Part shown: positions 58,184 to 64,000 of the stretch, piece after piece
Numbering within the stretch: position 1 is the stretch's first letter
Layout: the number at the start of each line of letters is the position of its first letter
DNA from: Nocardia amamiensis
Lineage (GTDB): Bacteria > Actinomycetota > Actinomycetes > Mycobacteriales > Mycobacteriaceae
Assembly (NCBI RefSeq): GCF_015477605.1
Contig: NZ_JADLQX010000003.1
Coordinates: 1 to 64,000 of the forward strand
Length of the DNA stretch: 64,000 bases
Reading direction: 5' to 3'
Program-made: the position numbers and the translations under genes
Notes under the pieces: model-generated
Told to the model about the DNA's origin: nothing
Databases searched by the model: none
What the model saw: only the letters and a program-made list of their open reading frames with translations

Positions 58184-58990
58184 ATGACCAAACCCAGCGA
58201 CACCAAGCCCGGCGACCCCTGCTGGGTCGATCTCTACACCTCCGATCCCGAGCGCAGTATCGCGTTCTACCGCGACCTGTTCGGCTGGACCGCCGAACAG
58301 GCGGGGGCGGAGTTCGGCGGTTACATCACCTTCCGCAAGGACGGCCGCGCGGTAGCGGGCGCGATGGGCAGGATGCCGGGCGACACCGACGGCCCCGAGC
58401 AGTGGACGGTGTACCTCGCCAGCCCCGACGCGCAAGCCACCGCGGACGCGGCCGTCGCCGCGGGAGCGTCGCTGGTCGTGCCCGTGATGCGGGTCGGCGA
58501 GCTGGGCACGATGGCCGTGCTCGGCGACGTCGGCGGAGCGGGCGTCGGCATCTGGCAGGCCGGGACGTTCCCCGGGTTCGAGACGATGGGCCTGGTCTCC
58601 GGTGGGCAGTGGCGCGAGCACGCGGGCGCGCCGTCCTGGTTCGAATTGCACACCCGCGCCTACGACGCATCGCTGGCGTTCTACCGGGACGTCTTCGGCT
58701 GGTCGGACGTCTTCACCATCTCCGATGTCCCGGAGTTCCGCTACACCACGATCCACGCGCAGAGCCCGATGCTCGGCGGCGTCATGGACGCCTCGGCCTT
58801 CCTGCCCGAAGGCGCACCCGCGGGCTGGACGGTCTACTTCGGCGCCGACAACGTGGACAAGACCGTCGAGAAGGTCGTCGAACTGGGCGGCTCGGTGCTG
58901 TCACCCGCCGAGGACACCCCGTACGGCCGAATGGCCTCGGTGACCGACGCCACGGGCGCCCGATTCAGCATCGGCGGCGAAAAAGCCTGA
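58184..58990 (+). CDS. two-domain VOC (glyoxalase-fold) protein
   Basis: This 268-aa protein consists of two glyoxalase/bleomycin-resistance-type halves, beginning PCWVDLYTSDPERSIAFYRDLFGWT and PSWFELHTRAYDASLAFYRDVFGWS. The RBS aggag is eight bases before the ATG. Known two-domain relatives in actinomycetes bind small aromatic or peptide ligands or modify them. Function not assigned. It separates ctaD from the fecB-like gene, unlike in mycobacteria. Confidence 0.9.
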   Translation: MTKPSDTKPGDPCWVDLYTSDPERSIAFYRDLFGWTAEQAGAEFGGYITFRKDGRAVAGAMGRMPGDTDGPEQWTVYLASPDAQATADAAVAAGASLVVPVMRVGELGTMAVLGDVGGAGVGIWQAGTFPGFETMGLVSGGQWREHAGAPSWFELHTRAYDASLAFYRDVFGWSDVFTISDVPEFRYTTIHAQSPMLGGVMDASAFLPEGAPAGWTVYFGADNVDKTVEKVVELGGSVLSPAEDTPYGRMASVTDATGARFSIGGEKA

Positions 58991-59041
58991 CGGGTCCGAG
59001 CGCCGCAGGCGCTGCAAATCGAACACGGTACCCTCACCGGC

Positions 59042-60133
59042 ATGCCGCTGAGCGCCGTCGTTCGCCTCCGAAACCGCACAGCCTCTTCCGCACACGCCGC
59101 TTCGGCGGGCCGCCGGGTGGTAGCCGTCGCCGCGCTGTGCGCGACCGTTCTCGCGGCGGGGTGTGGCGGGAAGAGCGACGACGACGTCTCCATCGTGCGC
59201 ACCACCACGAATATCGCGGGCGCGGGGGTGGTGGGCCTGGAGCGCGACACCACCCGGGCGTGCGCGCTGCCGAGTGCGCCGGACCCGGCGAGCGGGGCCA
59301 CCCGCAGTGTCACGCATGCCGCGGGCGTCTCCGAGGTGCCCGCCGACCCGCAGCGCATCGTCGTGCTCACCACCTCCGCGCTGGACGCGGTCTGCGCGCT
59401 CGGTCTCTGGGAGCGGGTAGTGGGCACGGTGACCATCGACGGGCCGAGTCCGCAGCCCGCCTATCTCGGCACCGGCGTGCTGAAGATCCCCGGTGTCGGA
59501 ACCGCCGCCGCCCCGGATCCGGCGCGGATCGCCGATCTGCGGCCCGACCTGATCCTCGGCGAGATCCCCACCGGCGCCCCCCGTTTCGCCGCGCTGCAGG
59601 CCATCGCCCCGACCGTGCTGGTCGGCGCGAACGCCGGCTGGCAAGCCGAATTCGCCGCGTTCGCAGCGGGTTTGGGGCGTCGCGAGGCCGCGGAGACCGC
59701 ACTGCGGAACTATCGCACCGAGGCAAAGGACACCGCTACCGCCTTGGCGGCGGGGCAAACCCAGGCGTCGGTCCTCCGATTCACCGCCGATGCCAACCAG
59801 GTGCAGGGCGGCGACAGCTTCGCGGGCCAAGTACTCGGCGACGTCGGCGTGCAGCGTCCCACTGCCCAGCGGGGCGCCTCGTTCGAGGTGAGCGCGGAGG
59901 AGTTCGCCACCAAGGTGGAGGGTGACGTGATCTACGTGATCCTCGCCGGCGCCGAGGGGAAGAAGCACGGCGAAGCCGTCATGCGCAGCGACGAATGGAA
60001 GGAACTCGCCGCCGCCACCGATCGCCGGGTGTTCGCCGTCGAGGACACGGTCTGGCACGGCGACGGCCTCACCGCCGCCCGCGCGATGCTCACCGATCTG
60101 CGCGCCACCCTCAATGGCTACGTGAACGACTGA
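59042..60133 (+). CDS. FecB-type substrate-binding lipoprotein
   Basis: This 363-aa protein has a lipoprotein signal (AALCATVLAAGC) and a class-III periplasmic binding fold: PQRIVVLTTSALDAVCALGL, PDPARIADLRPDLILGE, and a C-terminal DLRATLNGYV. It corresponds to Rv3044 (FecB), the ferric-siderophore-type binding protein of mycobacteria. No ABC permease is adjacent. It precedes the adenylation fragment and NRPS, which suggests a link with iron uptake. Confidence 0.9.
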   Translation: MPLSAVVRLRNRTASSAHAASAGRRVVAVAALCATVLAAGCGGKSDDDVSIVRTTTNIAGAGVVGLERDTTRACALPSAPDPASGATRSVTHAAGVSEVPADPQRIVVLTTSALDAVCALGLWERVVGTVTIDGPSPQPAYLGTGVLKIPGVGTAAAPDPARIADLRPDLILGEIPTGAPRFAALQAIAPTVLVGANAGWQAEFAAFAAGLGRREAAETALRNYRTEAKDTATALAAGQTQASVLRFTADANQVQGGDSFAGQVLGDVGVQRPTAQRGASFEVSAEEFATKVEGDVIYVILAGAEGKKHGEAVMRSDEWKELAAATDRRVFAVEDTVWHGDGLTAARAMLTDLRATLNGYVND

Positions 60134-60142
60134 ATTCCACAC

Positions 60143-60174
60143 CCCACCCTGGGTGAGGTTTTGCCCACCCTGGG
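60143..60174. promoter_or_regulatory. paired repeat upstream of the adenylation fragment
   Basis: CCCACCCTGGG occurs at 60143-60153 and again at 60164-60174, exactly 21 bp apart, i.e. two helical turns. A short inverted repeat CACCCTGGGTG is embedded in the first. This layout fits two repressor dimers on one face of the DNA. It does not match an IdeR-type iron box. Confidence 0.5.
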
Positions 60175-60274
60175 AGAGCGCGGACCAACGCTGGGGTTGC
60201 TGTCGGAAACCCCGCTCGAGGACGAGATTGGGAAGTACGCGAAACACCTCCCAATCGACACTCGAGGACACGAC

Positions 60275-60727
60275 ATGCACATGCTGACCGCTTCCGACAA
60301 CCTGTCCGTCCTGCCGCTGGCCCAGGCCGCCGAGGTCGATCCGGACGCGGTCGTGGTGTCCACCGCCGATTGCGACCTCACCTACGCGGAACTGGACCGC
60401 TGGTCCAACCGAATGGCCCGCCTGCTGCTGGAACTCGGCGCCTGCCCGGGCACCCGGGTCGCGCTGGCGATCGACCACCCGATCGAGTCCATCGTGGCCG
60501 AGCGGGCCGCGACCAAGATCGGGGCGAGCACGATTCCGGCCACCGGCGACGGCTCCTTCGCCCTCGGCACCACGGTTGGGGTCACCACCAAGGCGCAGCG
60601 GCCCGCACCGGCCGACGGGATCGCCTGGCTGGTGCTCGACGAGCGCTCCACCCTGCAGCGCTACCTCACCGGTTCCGATGCCCCGCTCAGCCCGGCCGAC
60701 CTGGATCTTCTTCCGGAGTGCGCCTGA
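60275..60727 (+). CDS. stand-alone N-terminal piece of an NRPS adenylation domain
   Basis: This 150-aa protein aligns with only the first part of adenylation domains: LTYAELDRWSNRMARLL (A1) and the A2 region around ATKIGAST, and then WLVLDERSTLQ, where the frame ends. The phosphate loop (A3, TSGSTG) and everything after are absent. A gagga site lies six bases before the ATG. It cannot adenylate alone. It may be a remnant of a lost module or a small partner of the NRPS that follows 200 bp downstream. Confidence 0.75.
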   Translation: MHMLTASDNLSVLPLAQAAEVDPDAVVVSTADCDLTYAELDRWSNRMARLLLELGACPGTRVALAIDHPIESIVAERAATKIGASTIPATGDGSFALGTTVGVTTKAQRPAPADGIAWLVLDERSTLQRYLTGSDAPLSPADLDLLPECA

Positions 60728-60746
60728 CCGGGCACACCTCTCCCCC

Positions 60747-60776
60747 CGCGACCCGAGCAGCCATGTTCGGGTCGCG
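60747..60776. terminator. hairpin downstream of the adenylation fragment
   Basis: CGCGACCCGA and TCGGGTCGCG form a perfect 10-bp stem with a 10-base loop, 20 bp after the stop of the fragment gene. There is no clear U-run, so termination may be partial. The NRPS probably also has its own promoter: palindromes ACCGCGGT occur at 60862-60869 and 60901-60908. Confidence 0.5.
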
Positions 60777-60926
60777 CAGTGTGCGCAATACCCCCGCAGC
60801 GCCGACCGCACCGGTTCAGAATTGAGTTGCCGCGATCTGTGCGGCGGCAGGTACTACCGGTACCGCGGTTGGCTACTGGCGGTCACTCCTGGGTAGCCCG
60901 ACCGCGGTCAGAACGTAGGACACGTC

Positions 60927-63900
60927 ATGCAACAGCCTTCCCTTTCGGCGAAAGAAATGGACACAGTTCTTCCCGACGGAGCCTTCGCCCTGTCGGCGGC
61001 GCAGCGCGGCATCTGGTTCGCCCAGCATGTCGCCGGTGACACTCCGATATCCATCGCCCAGTACGTCGAACTGAACGGACCGATAGACGTCGACCTGCTC
61101 GCGCGTTCAGCGCGTCAGGCCGGGCGCGAATTCGGCACCGGCTACCTGCGCCTGATCGAGGTGGAGGGCCATCCGTTCCAATTCGTCGACACCACCCTCG
61201 ATGACAGCCTGGAAATCATCGACTTCCGCGCCGAACTCGACCCGGACGCCGCCGCCAACGCCTGGATGCGGGCGGAGTACGAGACTCCGCTGGAGCTGAC
61301 CCGCGACCGGCTGGTGCGCATCGCCATGCTGCGCGTCGGAGCCGAGCGCTGGTTCTGGTACTCGCGGATCCACCACATCGTGCTCGACGGCATGGGCGCG
61401 TTGACCGTGGTGCAGCGCACCGGGGAGCTCTACAACGCCGCCGTCGAGGGTCGGGAACCACCGCCCGCGAAAGCGGAGGACCTGCGCAAGATCGTCGAGG
61501 CGGATCTGGCCTACCGCAGCTCGGACCGATTCACCGCCGACCGGGAGTACTGGCTCGACCATCTCGACGGCATGACCGACCCGGTCAACCTGGCCGGCCG
61601 CACCGCGGGCGTGGACGGGCATCCACGCCGGGTCGAGGGCGACCTGCCCGCCGACACCGCGCGGATGCTGGACACCGTCGCCGAGCAGGTGTCCTCCGGC
61701 GTCGCGCCCACCGTGGTGGCTGCCTTCGGCGCGTACCTGTCCGCGATGACGGGCTCGCCGGAGGTGGTGCTGAGCCTTCCGGTGTCCGCGCGCACCACGG
61801 CGACGCTGCGGCGTTCCGGCGGCATGATCGCCAATGTCGTCCCGCTGCGGCTGCGCTTGGAGCCGGCCACGACCGTGGGCGACGTGATCCGGGCCGCCCA
61901 GGGCGAGCTGACCGGAGCGCTGCGCAGGCAGCGCTACCGCCAAGAGGACATCTTCCGTGACCTCGGCTGGCCGATGGACGAGACCGGGTCGTTCGGCCCC
62001 TCGGTGAACCTGATGATGGTCGACACCAGGATCCAGCTCGGCCCGGTGACCGGACGGCTGCACGTGCTGACCTCCGGGTTGATCGACGACATGTTCGTCA
62101 ACCTGTATCCCGGCGTCGGCGGCGAGAGCACGCATATCGACTTCCAGGCCAACGGCCACCTCTACAGCGACACCGAGCTGGCCGCGCAGCACCGCCGGTT
62201 CCTGTCATTCCTGCACCGCTTCCTCGCCGCCGGACCGGACGCGCCGCTGACGACCATCTCGGTGCTGTCGGACGACGAGCTCGCCGCGTACGCCCCCGCG
62301 CGCGGCGCCGCCGGTGTCGCACCCCGCACGCTGCCCGCGATCCTCGCCTCGGGCGCTGCCCGGGATCCGCAGGCGACGGCGCTGGTCGAAGGCGCGACCG
62401 CGCTGACCTACCGCGAGGTCGACGACTACACCAATCGCCTGGCCCGGGTGCTGATCGCCGCGGGCGCCGGACCCGAACGCACCGTCGCGATCTCGATTCC
62501 GCGTTCGATCCGGTCGGTGCTGGCGACGATCGCGGTGGCCAAGACCGGTGCCGCGTTCGTGCCGATCGACCCGACCTACCCCGCCGACCGGATCGAGCAC
62601 ATGGTCGGCGACAGCGGGGTCATCACCGGGATCACGGTCGCGGCGGCGCGAAAGTCCCTGCCCGACCGGATGTCCTGGCTGATCCTGGACGACGAGAGCA
62701 CCGAGCGGAGCTTGGCCGAACAGGACGCCGCCGCGCTCATCGAGGCCGAGCGAACCGCGGCGACACACCCGGACCAGGTCGCGTACATCATCTACACCTC
62801 CGGCTCCACCGGTTTGCCCAAGGGCGTGCTCGTGCCCCATCGCGGGTTGGCGAATCTGGTCGCGAGTTCCGGCGCGGGATTCGGCATCGACGCGGATTCC
62901 GTTGTCGCCCACGCCGTGTCGCCCAGCTTCGACATCTCGGTCGAGGAAATTCTGGTCACGCTCGCCACCGGCGCGACCCTGGCCGTGGTGCCGCCGTCGG
63001 CGTACGCGGGTGAGGAACTCGCACAGGTGCTGCGCGCGCACCGCGTCACCCACCTCAATGTCACCCCGGCCGTCGTGGGATCGCTGGACCCGGCGACGCT
63101 GCCCGATCTGCGCACCGTGATCGTCGGCGGCGACGCCTGCCCGCCCGAGCTCGTCATGAAGTGGTCCGGCCGCACTTTGCTGAACGGCTACGGTCCCACC
63201 GAGACGACCGTCACCGTGACGCTCAGCGCCCCGCTGGCGCCCGACGCGCCGGTCACCATCGGCGGTCTCGCCCGCGATGTGTCGGCCGTGGTGCTCGACC
63301 CGTGGCTGCGTCCGCTGCCCCCTGGCACCACCGGTGAGCTCTACCTCGCCGGTCCCGGTGTCGCGCGCGGCTACCACCGGCGCAACGGGCTAACCGCCGA
63401 CCGCTTCGTCGCCAACCCCTACGCGACGGGCGAGCGGATGTACCGCACCGGTGATCTGGTGCGCTGGGTCGAGCACGACGGCCGGATCGAACTGGAGTAC
63501 CAGGGCCGCAGCGATTTCCAGGTGAAGGTGCGCGGTTTCCGCATCGAACTGGGCGAGATCGACGCCGCCCTGCAGCGGCATCCCGACGTCGACTTCGCGC
63601 TCACCCTCGGCGTCGAAACCGGGTCGGGCGCGACCGCACTGGTGTCCTACGTGCTGCCGAAGCCCGGCGCCGAGGCGCATCCCGAGGCGCTGAAAGCCGC
63701 TGCCGGAGAATCACTCCCGGCCTACATGGTGCCCGCCGTGGTCATGGTGCTGGACAGCCTCCCGCTGACGCCGCTGGGCAAGGTGGACCGCAAGGCGCTG
63801 CCCGCGCCGGAGTTCGGCGCACGCGCGGTCACCAGCAGGCCGCCGTCCACGCCGCGCGAGCAGGCGCTCGCCGCGCTGTTCGCGGAGGTGCTCGGCCTGG

Positions 63901-64000
63901 ACGCGGTGGGCGTCGACGAGAGCTTCTTCGCGCTCGGCGGCGACAGCATCGTCTCGATCCAGCTGGTGTCGCGCGCCAAGGCGGCCGGTATCGGGTTCAG
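60927..64000 (+). CDS. non-ribosomal peptide synthetase, N-terminal module (partial)
   Basis: The gene starts at ATG 60927 after agga and runs past the window. The first module has a condensation domain with HHIVLDG (about residues 145-155), an adenylation domain with [48 protein letters not shown] and GKVDRK, and a carrier domain with LGGDSI. My hand alignment to GrsA-PheA gives binding-pocket residues D-I-E-N-I-G-G-V-T-K; the E-N pair recalls hydroxyornithine-type pockets. As the protein opens with a condensation domain, it may accept an acyl starter. Confidence 0.93.
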   Translation, partial: MQQPSLSAKEMDTVLPDGAFALSAAQRGIWFAQHVAGDTPISIAQYVELNGPIDVDLLARSARQAGREFGTGYLRLIEVEGHPFQFVDTTLDDSLEIIDFRAELDPDAAANAWMRAEYETPLELTRDRLVRIAMLRVGAERWFWYSRIHHIVLDGMGALTVVQRTGELYNAAVEGREPPPAKAEDLRKIVEADLAYRSSDRFTADREYWLDHLDGMTDPVNLAGRTAGVDGHPRRVEGDLPADTARMLDTVAEQVSSGVAPTVVAAFGAYLSAMTGSPEVVLSLPVSARTTATLRRSGGMIANVVPLRLRLEPATTVGDVIRAAQGELTGALRRQRYRQEDIFRDLGWPMDETGSFGPSVNLMMVDTRIQLGPVTGRLHVLTSGLIDDMFVNLYPGVGGESTHIDFQANGHLYSDTELAAQHRRFLSFLHRFLAAGPDAPLTTISVLSDDELAAYAPARGAAGVAPRTLPAILASGAARDPQATALVEGATALTYREVDDYTNRLARVLIAAGAGPERTVAISIPRSIRSVLATIAVAKTGAAFVPIDPTYPADRIEHMVGDSGVITGITVAAARKSLPDRMSWLILDDESTERSLAEQDAAALIEAERTAATHPDQVAYIIYTSGSTGLPKGVLVPHRGLANLVASSGAGFGIDADSVVAHAVSPSFDISVEEILVTLATGATLAVVPPSAYAGEELAQVLRAHRVTHLNVTPAVVGSLDPATLPDLRTVIVGGDACPPELVMKWSGRTLLNGYGPTETTVTVTLSAPLAPDAPVTIGGLARDVSAVVLDPWLRPLPPGTTGELYLAGPGVARGYHRRNGLTADRFVANPYATGERMYRTGDLVRWVEHDGRIELEYQGRSDFQVKVRGFRIELGEIDAALQRHPDVDFALTLGVETGSGATALVSYVLPKPGAEAHPEALKAAAGESLPAYMVPAVVMVLDSLPLTPLGKVDRKALPAPEFGARAVTSRPPSTPREQALAALFAEVLGLDAVGVDESFFALGGDSIVSIQLVSRAKAAGIGF

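Noticed and set aside
58991..60926. Search for an IdeR/DmdR iron box near the fecB-like gene and NRPS
   Set aside because: No sequence close to the TTAGGTTAGGCTAACCTAA-type box was found by eye, so iron control is not claimed.

Overview
The window is high-GC actinobacterial DNA, most likely a Nocardia or a close relative in the Mycobacteriales. From about 14.9 kb onward its backbone follows the gene order I know from Mycobacterium tuberculosis Rv3011c to Rv3044: gatA-gatC, an ACT-domain protein, ligA, a MetE-like protein, mnmA, iscS, a PlsC acyltransferase, a hemolysin-type acyltransferase, etfA, etfB, the methylglucose-lipopolysaccharide-type block (methyltransferase, GH57, glycosyltransferase, hexapeptide acetyltransferase, PQQ-like lipoprotein), two methyltransferases, an enoyl-CoA hydratase, a Nudix hydrolase, an ABC ATPase, serB, ctaD and a fecB-like lipoprotein. 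Species assignment is inferred from this order and from composition; no rRNA or tRNA gene is visible.

Left part (1 to 14.9 kb) is accessory. It holds an 80-bp tandem repeat, a sensor kinase divergent from a small protein and an ABC exporter, a Ser/Thr kinase, a beta-lactamase-like lipoprotein, a NarL-type two-component pair, a secreted phospholipase-A2-like protein coupled to a membrane alpha/beta hydrolase, an SRPBCC gene with a KstR-type operator, and a TetR/SDR divergent pair with two well-formed operators.

Middle part (14.9 to 38.6 kb) alternates conserved backbone with islands. Between the ACT gene and ligA lie a GNAT, a small membrane protein, an AAA15-type ATPase, a Uma2-fold protein, a small secreted protein, a QueA-like protein and an SDR. 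Between iscS and plsC lies a secreted His/Trp/Arg-rich repeat protein. Between the hemolysin-type acyltransferase and etfA lie type II NADH dehydrogenase/LysR, a cupin/MarR pair with twin operators, an IPT/TIG-trypsin protein, a second MetE-like gene and a gene remnant.

Right part (38.6 to 64 kb) is mostly backbone: electron transfer flavoprotein, polymethylated polysaccharide enzymes and respiratory and serine metabolism. Insertions are a chagasin-type inhibitor coupled to a PTH2-type hydrolase (with decayed copies of the hydrolase tail downstream), a VOC protein, and at the end a stand-alone N-terminal piece of an adenylation domain in front of a large NRPS that runs off the window. The NRPS next to a FecB-type binding protein suggests a siderophore locus, but this is inference.

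The most unusual items are the split adenylation fragment before the NRPS, the repeated decayed C-terminal tails behind the PTH2 gene, the His/Trp repeat protein, the AAA15 ATPase with altered Walker motifs, and several sharply defined operators. No CRISPR array, insertion sequence, prophage or tRNA was seen.
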